From NCBI GenBank assembly GCA_020353195.1, contig CP070691.1:278567-334229 (forward strand): DNA of 55,663 bases, in the 5' to 3' direction. Position 1 is the stretch's first letter; each line of letters starts with the position of its first letter. Source of the DNA: Phycisphaerales bacterium (GTDB taxonomy: Bacteria > Planctomycetota > Phycisphaerae > UBA1845). The translations under genes were made by a program, and so were the position numbers. The notes under the pieces were generated by a model. That model made no database searches and had not been told where the DNA came from. It saw nothing but the letters and a program-made list of their open reading frames with translations. Below are positions 42,178 through 51,462 of the stretch, one piece after another.

Positions 42178-43487
42178 GCCTGGCTCGAGATGGTCAGCGG
42201 CAGGCTGAGCACACGCGGCGCCGAGCCGTCGGGTACTTCGTGAATACGTACCCAGCGATCAGTCACACGTTCATCCGGCGGGAGATCGAAGCTCTTGAAT
42301 CACTTGGATGGGAGGTCAAGCGATTCGCCATTCGACGTTCGCCTGATCTCGTTGATGAGCGTGACAAGGCTGAATGTACCCGAACGAGTTTCATCCTGCC
42401 ATTTCGTGCGTCCGAATTGTTGGTGGCATCGTTGGCGCTGCTTGCACGGCCGCAGAAGCTCTGGAACGGATTGCACGTGGCCTTACAGATGGCGAGACGA
42501 GAGGAGCGAGGGTTTGTGCGGTCGATGTCCTCCATACCGGAGGCAATGGTTCTCATGCGACGATGCGCCCGCCTCGGGATATCCCACGTACACGCACACT
42601 TTGGAACGAACTCGACAACGGTTCTTCGCGTTGCAGGGGCCTTTGGAGGGCCCACCTACAGCTTCACGAATCACGGACCTGCGGAGATTGACAGCCCTGA
42701 GCGGTGGTCGCTGCCGGACAAAGTTCGCGAGGCCTCTTTCGTAGTTGTTATCAGTAACTTCGGTCTTGCTCAGTTGCATGGCGCCTGCTCGGAGTCGACG
42801 TGGCACAAGATTCATATCATCCGCTGCGGCTTGCACTTCTCGCAATCGGACCAACAACCTACGCCCGTGCCGGCCACTCACCAGTTGCTCAATATTGGCC
42901 GTCTTTCCAAGGAGAAAGGCCAGCTGCAACTGCTCCGCGCGGTTGCGCGGGTGGTCGAGGCCGGCATTCCGGTTCGCTTGATCCTCGCGGGTGACGGGCC
43001 AATGAGGCCACTGCTCGAATCCGAAATCGATCGACTCTGCCTGCATGGTGTTGTTAAGCTCGCTGGGTGGGTCGGGGGCGCCACGGTGGCCGATCTGCTA
43101 AGATCCAGCCGCGCGCTGGTCGTCTCCAGTTTCGCCGAGGGGCTGCCCATAGTTCTGATGGAGTGTTTCCGGGCAGGTCGCCCCGCGATTGCTGCGAACG
43201 TCGGCGGCATCGCGGAACTGGTCGAACCCGGTGTTTCAGGTTGGCTCGTTCCGCCAGGTGACGAAGCTCGGCTGGCGGCGTGTATGCGCGAGGTGCTGAC
43301 GGCGTCTCCGGAGCAGTTGACACGCATGGGCCAAGCGGGCTATGCGACGGTGCAGCAGATGCACGATGTCAGGTGTGAAGCCCAGAAACTGTCCGATCTG
43401 TTTGCAGAAGTGATGACGGACGCACCCCCCGCTTTCGGCGGACGGCCCAACTCGAGGATCCGAGGCGGTGAAGCTGCGCGCTATTGA
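42174..43487 (+). CDS. Glycosyltransferase family 4, colanic-acid WcaL-like
   Basis: The 437-residue product opens with AVGYFVNTYPAISHTFIRREIEALES, the N-terminal signature of the WcaL/EpsD-like GT4 group (Y-P-x-x-S-x-T-F-I-x-x-E). It carries HVHAHFGTNSTTV, TNHGPAEIDSPERWSLPDK, a linker, and the C-terminal donor-binding half with LLNIGRLSKEKGQLQLLRA, LILAGDGPMRPLLE and SFAEGLPIVLMECFRAGRPAIA, which supplies the EX7E motif. It is cytoplasmic or peripheral at the inner membrane. It overlaps the 44-codon frame by four bases at its start and the methyltransferase gene by 20 bases at its end. Confidence 0.9.
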   Translation: MSLARDGQRQAEHTRRRAVGYFVNTYPAISHTFIRREIEALESLGWEVKRFAIRRSPDLVDERDKAECTRTSFILPFRASELLVASLALLARPQKLWNGLHVALQMARREERGFVRSMSSIPEAMVLMRRCARLGISHVHAHFGTNSTTVLRVAGAFGGPTYSFTNHGPAEIDSPERWSLPDKVREASFVVVISNFGLAQLHGACSESTWHKIHIIRCGLHFSQSDQQPTPVPATHQLLNIGRLSKEKGQLQLLRAVARVVEAGIPVRLILAGDGPMRPLLESEIDRLCLHGVVKLAGWVGGATVADLLRSSRALVVSSFAEGLPIVLMECFRAGRPAIAANVGGIAELVEPGVSGWLVPPGDEARLAACMREVLTASPEQLTRMGQAGYATVQQMHDVRCEAQKLSDLFAEVMTDAPPAFGGRPNSRIRGGEAARY

Positions 43488-44610
43488 CTGGTTTGTTTGC
43501 CCGCGTTGCGGTGGTGAGTTTCGGCTGCAATGCGCGGCCGGGTCCGCATCGCGCCCAGTGGATGAGGGGTCACCTGCGTCACAATGCGCGGTGTGCCGTG
43601 TATCCGAGTCTCGTCTGCACATGAGTGCAAGTGTGACCGAGACCGACTGTAGCGCTTGTTACGGTTGGGAGATCGAGAACGGACGGCTTGTCTGTGGCGA
43701 GGGGCACGAGTTTCCGATCCGCAATGGCGTCGCGCGATTGTGTCTCAAGGCCGAGCTGACTCCGGCGTCGAGTAGCACGGCTTCTGGGAGTGAGGATCAT
43801 CAGGACGGCCTTGCGATTGGGGCAAGCTTCAGCCGTGAGTGGTCGCACTTCAAGTACGACAACCGGACCTGGGCGATGGAAGTCGAACAGCGGTGCAGCC
43901 TGTTCTTGAAGGAATTGGCCTGTGATGCGGAGGACCTCTGGGGCAAGGTTGTACTGGACGCTGGCTGCGGTAATGGATCGCTGTCACGGGCCATTAACCG
44001 GTTCGGCTGTGAGGTAGTTGCGGCGGACATGAGTAGCAGTGTTGAAAGAGCATACCGTCATTTCGCTGATGAGGGAAACGACCGTACTCATTTCGTCCAG
44101 GCGGATCTGACGCGCCACCCTTTCCGTCCTGAGGCCTTTGATGTCATCTACTCGTCCGGGGTCCTGCACCACAACCCGAACACACGCGCCGCGCTGACTT
44201 CCGTGGTCTGGGCGCTTAAACCCGGCGGTTACATCTATATTTGGGTATACCACAAGGTGCCCGGCCTGCGGCACGTGGCCAAGCAGTTGCTTAGAGCGTG
44301 TCTGGCTCCACTTCCCGGCGCAATGAAACATGCCCTGGTCTGCCTTTGGCTGCCTCAAGCGATGGTTAGGCAGTACGCGCGGACGTTTCTCGGCCGTAAC
44401 ACCCCCGAGGACCGGCTCAGCTGGCGGGAACGGCTCGTGCTTCTGCTCGATCACTACACACCCCGCTATCGGTGGGAACACACACAAGACGAAGTGAAAG
44501 GCTGGTACCGCGAACTTGGCCTGACCGACATTGTAACGACCGAAGTCCGTGATTGGGGTTTCGGCGTGGTGGGTCGCAAGCCAATCGAACCAGTCGCAAC
44601 GGGAGGGTAG
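43468..44610 (+). CDS. SAM-dependent methyltransferase with N-terminal zinc-ribbon-like domain
   Basis: The 380-residue product starts with a cysteine-rich domain (WFVCPRCGGEF, QCAVCRVSES, CSACYGWEIENGRLVC) that resembles Trm112-like zinc ribbons. It continues as a class I methyltransferase: VVLDAGCGNGSLSRAINRFG (motif I), VVAADMSSSV, FVQADLTRHPFRPEAFDVIYSSGVLHHN and LKPGGYIYIWVYHKVPG. The start is a GTG with GAGG upstream inside the preceding gene. Proteins of this design are common in polysaccharide loci and probably methylate a sugar or a precursor. The target atom is unknown. Confidence 0.87.
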   Translation: MKLRAIDWFVCPRCGGEFRLQCAAGSASRPVDEGSPASQCAVCRVSESRLHMSASVTETDCSACYGWEIENGRLVCGEGHEFPIRNGVARLCLKAELTPASSSTASGSEDHQDGLAIGASFSREWSHFKYDNRTWAMEVEQRCSLFLKELACDAEDLWGKVVLDAGCGNGSLSRAINRFGCEVVAADMSSSVERAYRHFADEGNDRTHFVQADLTRHPFRPEAFDVIYSSGVLHHNPNTRAALTSVVWALKPGGYIYIWVYHKVPGLRHVAKQLLRACLAPLPGAMKHALVCLWLPQAMVRQYARTFLGRNTPEDRLSWRERLVLLLDHYTPRYRWEHTQDEVKGWYRELGLTDIVTTEVRDWGFGVVGRKPIEPVATGG

Positions 44611-44619
44611 ACCGCAATC

Positions 44620-46569
44620 GTGTGTGGAATAGTCGGCATGTTGGTCGACGCAGGCGCCGACGAGAACGCGCGCTTGGAAACGATGGTGAGGTGTTTGCGT
44701 CATCGTGGACCGGATGATTCCGGACACACGAGGTGTGTGGTTCGCGGGAAGAACGACAGGGCCTGGCTATTCGGACACCGGCGTCTTGCTGTCATTGACC
44801 TGTCATCAGCCGGCCACCAGCCGATGGTAGATCCGCAGACCGGCAATGTGATCGTTTTCAACGGCGAGATATACAATTTTGGAGACCTCCGCCAAGAACT
44901 GGAGGCGGACGGGTTCGAGTTTCAATCGAGGACGGATACGGAAGTCGCGCTTCGCGGGTACGCTCGTTGGGGCGCCGGAGTGGTGGATCGGCTTCGCGGG
45001 ATGTTCGCCTTGGCGATTTTTGACGCTACCACCGGTCGTGTGATGTTGGCCCGGGACCGTCTTGGCGAGAAACCGCTGTACTATTGCCGTCAGCCCATGA
45101 TTCGTAGTGTTCGTTTTGCCTTCGCCTCCGAGGTCCGGGCTCTTCTCGCGGGGAATTTGGCTCCTCGGTCGATCGATCGCGTGGGCCTTCAGACGTACGT
45201 TACCAATGGGTTCGTTGTCGGTCCACATACGTTGATCGAGGGCGTTTGCCTGTTGGAACCGGGCACGGCCCTCGTGATTGATGTTGACGGTCCACATCAT
45301 TCCCGACGTTTCTGGCAGATCCCGTTGCCTGCGCCGAATCAGGACAACGGGAAAGAGGGAGCCGCGTCGCTGCAAGAATGTCTTGCTGATTGTGTGTGCC
45401 GACAGCTTGTGAGCGATGCACCGTTGGGGGCTTTTCTGTCCGGCGGTATCGATTCAAGCGTGGTTGTTGGTCTGGCTCAGCAGCATCGAAGTGAGCCGCT
45501 TCGCACATTCACTCTCGTTTTCGAAGAGGATACGTATAGTGAAGCGCGCTATGCTAGGCAGATGGCACAAGCCTACGGGACCGACCATCACGAGGTCATG
45601 CTGACACGCTCAGATTTCCAACGGTTGTTACCTGAGGCCCTTGGGGCGCTTGATCAACCTAGCTTCGACGGAGCCAATACTTTCTTCGTGTCGCGCGCCG
45701 CCCGGCAACTCGGCCTGACCGTAGCCTTGGCAGGCACAGGTGGCGACGAGCTCTTCGGGGGATATGCGAGCTTCTCGCGACTTGCCAAGGTGCGGCTCCT
45801 TCGCCGAATGACATCGTTGGTGCCCGGAGGTATTCTACGCGGACTGCAGCGAGCCGCACTGTGCGTCGATGGTCGGCGTCGCGGCGGGTACCCATCTCAG
45901 ACTGCGGTAGGAAAGGCGCTGAGTCTATTGGATGGCCGCGGCGACCTCGTGCATGTTTATCAGGTGCTCTCCCGCATTTTTTTACCGGACACAGTCGCGG
46001 CTCTCGTCGACGACTACGAAGAGAGGCTCTCGCCTGACGGACTAGAGGCGCAGCTTCATAGCTACCTTGTCGATCGAATCGCTGGCCGGAACGATTTGGC
46101 GGCTCTGAGCTTCCTCGAACTCCATAGCTACCTCGGAAACCGCCTTCTTCGTGACACCGACGCAGTGAGCATGGCCGTATCGTTGGAGGTGAGGCTTCCT
46201 TTGGTCGATTTTCAGCTCATCGAGGTAGCTAGTCGACTTGACGAGCGAACGCGGTTTTGGCCAATAGGCAGCAAGCGATGCCTCCTGGAAGCCTCTGGTG
46301 TGCGGCTTCCACACGATATCATGACTCGCGAGAAAAGTGGATTTGTCTTGCCAATCGACGTGTGGCTGCGCGATACGCTGCGGAGCGAGGCCTCGGATGT
46401 GCTCCTGGATCCAGCGCTCTGCCGTCGCGCAGGCTTACGTCCCGAGCAGGTGGCTGACTTATGGGCACAGTTCCTGCGAGGTGATCCCGGTCTTTACTGG
46501 ACACGGATTTGGGCGATCTTTGTCTTGTTGCGTTGGTGTCGTAGGTACGGCGTTGCCGTGCAAACATGA
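44620..46569 (+). CDS. Asparagine synthase-type glutamine amidotransferase (AsnB-like)
   Basis: The 649-residue product begins MCGIVGMLVDAG, so Cys2 is the glutaminase nucleophile. Also present are RCLRHRGPDDSG, HRRLAVIDLSSAGHQPM, FNGEIYNFGDLR, RTDTEVALRGYARWG and RDRLGEKPLYY. The synthetase domain has FLSGGIDSSVVVGLA (PP-loop), GTGGDELFGGYASF and RDTDAVSMAVSLEVRLPLVD. It uses glutamine-derived ammonia to amidate an adenylated carboxylate. In polysaccharide loci such proteins may amidate uronic acids rather than aspartate. The GTG start lies nine bases after the methyltransferase stop. Whether it makes asparagine or modifies the glycan cannot be told from sequence. Confidence 0.9.
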   Translation: MCGIVGMLVDAGADENARLETMVRCLRHRGPDDSGHTRCVVRGKNDRAWLFGHRRLAVIDLSSAGHQPMVDPQTGNVIVFNGEIYNFGDLRQELEADGFEFQSRTDTEVALRGYARWGAGVVDRLRGMFALAIFDATTGRVMLARDRLGEKPLYYCRQPMIRSVRFAFASEVRALLAGNLAPRSIDRVGLQTYVTNGFVVGPHTLIEGVCLLEPGTALVIDVDGPHHSRRFWQIPLPAPNQDNGKEGAASLQECLADCVCRQLVSDAPLGAFLSGGIDSSVVVGLAQQHRSEPLRTFTLVFEEDTYSEARYARQMAQAYGTDHHEVMLTRSDFQRLLPEALGALDQPSFDGANTFFVSRAARQLGLTVALAGTGGDELFGGYASFSRLAKVRLLRRMTSLVPGGILRGLQRAALCVDGRRRGGYPSQTAVGKALSLLDGRGDLVHVYQVLSRIFLPDTVAALVDDYEERLSPDGLEAQLHSYLVDRIAGRNDLAALSFLELHSYLGNRLLRDTDAVSMAVSLEVRLPLVDFQLIEVASRLDERTRFWPIGSKRCLLEASGVRLPHDIMTREKSGFVLPIDVWLRDTLRSEASDVLLDPALCRRAGLRPEQVADLWAQFLRGDPGLYWTRIWAIFVLLRWCRRYGVAVQT

Positions 46570-46596
46570 CGCGGCGAACGTCCGTTCACCCAAGTC

Positions 46597-47463
46597 ATGA
46601 GCAGACGGGAGTATGTTGTCATCTCGCCGGTCCGCAACGAAGCAGCATATTTGCAGCGGACTATCGATTCGATGGTGGGCCAGACCGTCCGGCCGGCGGT
46701 GTGGATCATTGTCGACGATGGCTCGACAGACGATACGGCTGATGTCGCCATCCGCGCGGCCGAAGCGAATCCGTGGATACGCGTCCACTCGAGACCTGAT
46801 CGCGGCGAGCGCAAAGTGGGTGGTGGTGTTGTTGAGGCATTCTATGACGGACTTTCCCTCGTTCGACTCGACGACTTCGAGTACGTGTGCAAGCTGGACG
46901 GCGACCTCGAATTCGGACCGACGTACTTCGAGTCCCTGTTTAACAAGTTCGAAGCCGATCCGCGCCTGGGCACGGCCAGCGGCAAGTCGTGGACCCGAAT
47001 CGGGAACCGCCTGCTGCCTGAGCGGACGTCAGACGAATTCTCCCAGGGGCAAAGCAAGCTCTACCGCATCGTGTGCTTTCAGGAAATCGGCGGTTTCGTA
47101 CGAGAGATCATGTGGGATGGTATCGATTGTCATCGATGCCGGATGCACGCTTGGAAGGCACAGAGCTTTCGGGACGATGAGTTGCGGTTCATTCACCTGC
47201 GACCGATGGGCTCGTCGTTCAAGAGCGTTTTCCATGGCCGACTGCGTTGGGGGCGCGGGCAGTACTTTATGGGGACACACTGGCTCTACGCGCTGGCGAT
47301 CGCAGCGTACCGGATGTGGGAGCGCCCGTTTGTAATTGGCGGTCTATGTATCCTCCTGGGCTACGCAGAGGCGGCTCTGCGCGGCATGAAGCGCTACGAC
47401 GATCTCGAGTTCCGGCGCTATCTTCATCAATGGCAGTTAACTAGGCTCAGACACCTGTGGTGA
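46597..47463 (+). CDS. Glycosyltransferase family 2
   Basis: The 288-residue product opens EYVVISPVRNEAAYLQRTID and has VWIIVDDGSTDDTADV and EYVCKLDGDLEFGPTYFE (nucleotide and metal aspartates), then GVVEAFYDG and SKLYRIVCFQEIGGFVREIMWDGIDCHRCRMHAWK as the acceptor-side loop. A hydrophobic stretch at residues about 245-262 (FVIGGLCILLGYAEAAL) suggests membrane attachment. It precedes the WecG/TagA-like gene, whose GTG start overlaps its stop by seven bases. Donor unknown. Confidence 0.87.
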   Translation: MSRREYVVISPVRNEAAYLQRTIDSMVGQTVRPAVWIIVDDGSTDDTADVAIRAAEANPWIRVHSRPDRGERKVGGGVVEAFYDGLSLVRLDDFEYVCKLDGDLEFGPTYFESLFNKFEADPRLGTASGKSWTRIGNRLLPERTSDEFSQGQSKLYRIVCFQEIGGFVREIMWDGIDCHRCRMHAWKAQSFRDDELRFIHLRPMGSSFKSVFHGRLRWGRGQYFMGTHWLYALAIAAYRMWERPFVIGGLCILLGYAEAALRGMKRYDDLEFRRYLHQWQLTRLRHLW

Positions 47464-48329
47464 TTTCTTCTCGAAGCATCCCTACGGCCGACGCAAGTGC
47501 GCTCGGCACGCAGCGAATCGATTTGCTCGATGTGCCTTTCGATGTGGTCACCTTCGAGAACACGCTCGATTTGCTGATCGGGTTGGCACGAGGCGATCGT
47601 CCCGCGTACGCGGTGACCGCGAATGTCGACCATGTCGTCCGGTTTCATCGGTGTCCCGAGGTACGGTATCTCTATAGAGAGGCCGACCTCGTGGTGGCCG
47701 ACGGTATGCCGCTGATCTGGGCCTCGCGACTATTGGGCACGCCGCTGCCCGAACGAGTGGCCGGGTCCGACCTTTTCCCGGCACTGTGTGCCAGGGCCGC
47801 CGAGTTTGGCCTCTCCGTGTTCCTGCTGGGCGGAGCGCCCGGTACGGCGCAACGGGCGGCAGAGATTCTGCAAGCCCGACATCCGCGGCTGCGCGTCGCC
47901 GGCACCTACTGCCCAGATTACGGATTCGAGAAAGATTCGGTGCAGGCGTCACGCGTCGTCGCGGCGGTTCGCGCTGTGCAGCCGGATATCCTGTTTGTCG
48001 GGCTGGGGTCACCGAAGCAGGAGAAGTGGATCGCCGCGAACCGCACCACCTGTGGTGCCAAGCTCAACATTGGCGTTGGCATCAGCTTCAGTTTTGTGTG
48101 CGGTGATGTGCGCCGCGCCCCACGGTGGATGCGTCGCATCGGCTTGGAATGGGCTCATCGCTTGTTTCAGGAGCCCCGCCGACTCTGGAAGCGGTATCTG
48201 CTAGAAGACCCCGCACTACTAGCACTGGTCTTGCGACGACTGCTCAGTCGCCGTGGTCGCGCATGGACTGGGCCTGAGGCCCACGGAAGCAGCCCGACTA
48301 CGCACGCACAAAGAGTCACCCACAGATGA
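47457..48329 (+). CDS. WecG/TagA/CpsF-family glycosyltransferase (GT26)
   Basis: The 290-residue product has the family core: QRIDLLDVPFDVVTFENTL, TANVDHVVRFHRCPEVRYL, ADLVVADGMPLIWASRLLG, PERVAGSDLFPALC, FLLGGAPGTAQRAAEIL and FVGLGSPKQEKWIA. It ends with RAPRWMRRIGLEWAHRLFQEPRRLWKRY, the conserved C-terminal amphipathic segment for membrane contact. Family members transfer ManNAc or ManNAcA from UDP to a lipid-linked acceptor early in repeat-unit assembly. The TANVDH motif corresponds to the catalytic Thr/Asp region. The last 40 residues are low complexity. It overlaps both neighbours (7 bases upstream, 4 bases with the decayed gene downstream). Confidence 0.9.
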   Translation: MVISSRSIPTADASALGTQRIDLLDVPFDVVTFENTLDLLIGLARGDRPAYAVTANVDHVVRFHRCPEVRYLYREADLVVADGMPLIWASRLLGTPLPERVAGSDLFPALCARAAEFGLSVFLLGGAPGTAQRAAEILQARHPRLRVAGTYCPDYGFEKDSVQASRVVAAVRAVQPDILFVGLGSPKQEKWIAANRTTCGAKLNIGVGISFSFVCGDVRRAPRWMRRIGLEWAHRLFQEPRRLWKRYLLEDPALLALVLRRLLSRRGRAWTGPEAHGSSPTTHAQRVTHR

Positions 48330-49546
48330 AGCAGCGATACGAAAGCGAGACTTTCAGCGATATTCTTGGCGGAGTCCAGGATCCCAGGAGTGTCTTGTTC
48401 AACAACACCGGACGTTGCGGCACCCCGCCGGTGTCGTTGGAAGCTACTACTTGTCCGTCTATTGGTTCTCGGGTTGTCTACGCTGCTGGCGTTGGTGCTC
48501 TGCGAGATGGCGGTCTGTGTCTTCAAGCTCCAGGTGTTGTTCTCGCGCTCTGTGACGAATAGCGAGTTTGGCATTCGCGTCAACGTGCCGAATGCATGCT
48601 GCTGGAATACGTCGCCCGAGGTGCGGTCCAGTTCCGTATCAACTCCATGGGAGTACGCAGCGATCAGGACTACACCTTTGAAGAGCCGGCGGGGACGATC
48701 CGCATAGTCGGCCTGGGCGACTTGTTTATGCAAGGCTACGAGGTCGATGTCCGCGATACCGACCTTCATCGCCCCCAGGAGAATCTGCGAGCTAAGGGGT
48801 ATCCCGTTGAGGTCATCAACTTGGGCGTCAGCGGCCACGGGACGGCCGAAGAGCTGCTCATGCTTAGGCACTTCGGGGTTCGTTTCGATCCCGATGTAGT
48901 GATCGTGGGGTACTTTCAGAATGACTTGGATGATAACATCCGGTCCAACCTCTATCGTCTCAACGATCAAGGCCAGCTGCTTCGGGCCGCTGCCAGTTAC
49001 CTTCCAGCCATCGGTGCGCGGAACAAGCTGTACTCGTTCCGGATCTACCGTTGGCTGGCAGAGAACTCACGGCTGCTTTCGCTTGTCCGAGAAGCCGTGG
49101 CGAAAATCGTCAAGCGAAAAATGGTCGAGGAGCATGGCGTTGCGCCTGAGCCAGGTGCCAAGGCGCGCATCGAGGACGCCAACGTGCCTGAAAAGGGCGG
49201 TGACGCCACATATTCCGCTCGTCTTGCGGCCCGTCTGCTGGATGAGCTCTAACGAGAGTGCGATCAACGCAACAACCGGTTCGTGCTGCTCGACGTCACT
49301 GGCAACCGTCTTGGTGAATCGAACTTGCCTCAGCCGCTCCTGGAATCCGTCCAGCCTGACCAGATCGTCCGAACCGCCACGCGGCTACGCGCTTAGGGCC
49401 CTGACGCCCATCTGTACCGCCGCCGCGGCCACTGCCACTGGACGCCCCGAGCCCACGACATGGCTGCGGAGCTGCTCACCGATACGCCAGTCCACGTGTT
49501 ACAAGCCAGCCTAGCCAAAAAGCCGACATCTGGGGCGGAGCCATGA
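48326..49546 (+). pseudogene. Decayed SGNH/GDSL-type hydrolase gene
   Basis: The ATG at 48326 is coupled to the upstream stop, but the coding signal changes frame. The N-terminus (MKQRYESETFSDILGGV) is in one frame; the membrane helix (WKLLLVRLLVLGLSTLLALV, through IRVNVPNA) is in another, from about 48,430 to 48,595; then VQFRINSMGVRSDQDYTFEE and the catalytic region return to the first frame. In that frame TAA (49250-49252) and TAG (49394-49396) interrupt recognisable sequence: RFVLLDVTGNRLGE continues after the first stop, and HLYRRRGHCHWTPRAHDMAAE, corresponding to the catalytic D-x-H block, after the second. The nucleophile block is GLGDLF rather than GDSF, so the catalytic serine is lost too. 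Intact relatives are membrane-anchored and thought to act as glycan O-acetylation factors. Confidence 0.85.
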
Positions 49547-49860
49547 GATCTGCCGCTGCGTAGGCCCTTGGCAAACAGAGGTGGTACCACAACCGGATGA
49601 ATATTGAGCCAAACAATGCCGTACTTTCAGCATGTGGGGCGAGAAGCCCAACACTCTGATCATTGTTGGAATGTGGACTTCTCACCGAGCGATTGGCGGA
49701 GCGTCGCAGCGGTGCCCTGCTCGGACCGGCCGGAAGCGTCCTCGGGCTTGAGAAGGCTCTCAACGAATCTGTTGTTGGGCTTTTGCGCACTGAAGTACAT
49801 CGAGTCGTGCGGCAGTTCGTGCATCTAGTTCGGTGTTCACTGGAAGCTGCCAAGGTATGG
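49547..49860. other. Gap between the decayed hydrolase and the membrane glycosyltransferase
   Basis: The 314 bases hold no gene that I can support. The frame of the next gene is open from 49663, but the extra 66 codons have no membrane or family pattern, and short frames such as ATG 49597 end within 21 codons. It is probably residue of the same decay event or deletion, plus a ribosome binding site for the next gene. Confidence 0.5.
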
Positions 49861-51462
49861 ATGTTCATGTACCTCATAGGTCAAGTCTGTCAGGCTAGCA
49901 ACCGTCGTCACATCGTCGTTGGTGTGGTGATTGTGATTGGCATGCTGTGGTATGGCTACTTTGCGCTCTTCAGGGCGTCGCTCGAAACAATTGTTGCGCT
50001 ACTGTCGGACGACGCCTTCTATTACTTTCAGATTGCCCGCAACGTCGCCAGGGGACAAGGCTGCACTTTCGATGGCATAGCGGCGACGAATGGGTTTCAT
50101 CCCTTGTGGATGGTGTGCCTGCTTCCAATCTTCTGGATCTTCGGTGGGGAGCTTGAGTTGCCCGTCCGCATCATCGCAGCCGGCAATGGGGTGTTATGCA
50201 TCGTGACGCTTTGTATACTGTATCGCCTCACTCAGAAACACATCGCGGCGCGATGTGGAGCCGTTGCTGTTGCAGCTTGTTTGTTTCCCCCAATTCTGAA
50301 TGCTCTGATAAATGGCATGGAGACGGGCTTACAGCTGTTCGCCGTGGTCATCGTGCTTTGGCTGTGTTACAAGAAGCGGATCCATGATCCGTTATCTGGT
50401 TCCGGATCCTCTCTTGTGTTCGGCGTTGCTCTGGGTGTGGTTTCACTGTGTCGTCTCGATTCGGTTTTCCTCTTGGCAGCCGCCCTCTGCCTGGGCGCAC
50501 TGGCTGGGGTCGTCCTCGGAATCCCCTTCAAGAGGTCCATGTCCCGTCTAGCGCTGTTATGCGCGGGGTTTGGGATCAGCGTTGCCCCATATATCGCATG
50601 GAATCTGGTATCGTTCGGACAGATCATGCCGATAAGCGGCGCGGTGAAGAACTCCTTTCCACTGATACGAGAGCAGCTGCGTTTGACGGGCGACCTAGCA
50701 TTTGGAGCTGCCTTACTTGCCTTGCTGCTTGGGCTGACAGCTGTGATCGTCATCGCAGATCGAGACCAGGCTGGGCGGCTGCGGGCAGCCGTTCGATCCC
50801 CGCTACACATCCTTACAATCGGATGCGTTTTCCACTTTTGTCATGCGTTTCTTTTTATGAAATGGGGTGTCTACTGGTGGCATTTCTCCGTATACGGGTT
50901 GGCGGTCGCAGTTGCACTCGCGCAGGCCATTGACCAGTTGACGGTAAAACAACCAGGCGCGCGCCGGTGGGTGATTGGCGGGCTGGTTGTTGTTATGGTT
51001 ACGGTGGCGGTCCCAATGAACGTCCTAGTGCTTGGGAACAAGTTCGATCGGCACCAGGAGTGGCTGGCGGGCGCGAAGTGGGCACGCGAACACACCGGTG
51101 CCGATGCCGTGTTTGCGATCAAGGACGCCGGACTGTTCGGGTATTTCTCCGACCGGCGGACGGTCAACCTGGACGGAAAAGCGAACGGCTACAAGTATAG
51201 GGAGTTTCTCAAACGAGGTCATGTTGACGGCTATCTCCGGCATGTGGGCGTATCATATATCGCTGACGTCAGCGCCCGGTACCGGTCAGGAGAAAGTCGG
51301 ATCAGGATCCCGCGCGTGGGCCAGCGCGCCGCTGGCCTTCACATGGATGAGGCGCACGAAGTGTACCGTAGCCGCGCGATTCCCGCACGGCTCGGTATAG
51401 CACCAGAGGATCACTTCGCCATCTGGAAATACACGCCCTTACGCAGTTCTAGCACCCAATGA
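49861..51462 (+). CDS. Polytopic membrane glycosyltransferase, GT39/ArnT-like
   Basis: From ATG 49861 (AAGG five bases upstream) the product is 533 residues with about ten membrane spans. The first span (HIVVGVVIVIGMLWYGYFALF) is followed by the acidic catalytic-type loop LLSDDAFYYFQIARNVARGQ and GIAATNGFHPLWMV, a combination characteristic of a large bacterial GT-C group. The C-terminal periplasmic domain (AKWAREHTGADAVFAIKDAG, FSDRRTVNLDGKANGY) resembles that of the 32,758 gene product in layout. A longer start at 49663 is possible but less likely. The stop and the next ATG overlap by four bases (ATGA at 51459). Confidence 0.78.
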   Translation: MFMYLIGQVCQASNRRHIVVGVVIVIGMLWYGYFALFRASLETIVALLSDDAFYYFQIARNVARGQGCTFDGIAATNGFHPLWMVCLLPIFWIFGGELELPVRIIAAGNGVLCIVTLCILYRLTQKHIAARCGAVAVAACLFPPILNALINGMETGLQLFAVVIVLWLCYKKRIHDPLSGSGSSLVFGVALGVVSLCRLDSVFLLAAALCLGALAGVVLGIPFKRSMSRLALLCAGFGISVAPYIAWNLVSFGQIMPISGAVKNSFPLIREQLRLTGDLAFGAALLALLLGLTAVIVIADRDQAGRLRAAVRSPLHILTIGCVFHFCHAFLFMKWGVYWWHFSVYGLAVAVALAQAIDQLTVKQPGARRWVIGGLVVVMVTVAVPMNVLVLGNKFDRHQEWLAGAKWAREHTGADAVFAIKDAGLFGYFSDRRTVNLDGKANGYKYREFLKRGHVDGYLRHVGVSYIADVSARYRSGESRIRIPRVGQRAAGLHMDEAHEVYRSRAIPARLGIAPEDHFAIWKYTPLRSSSTQ

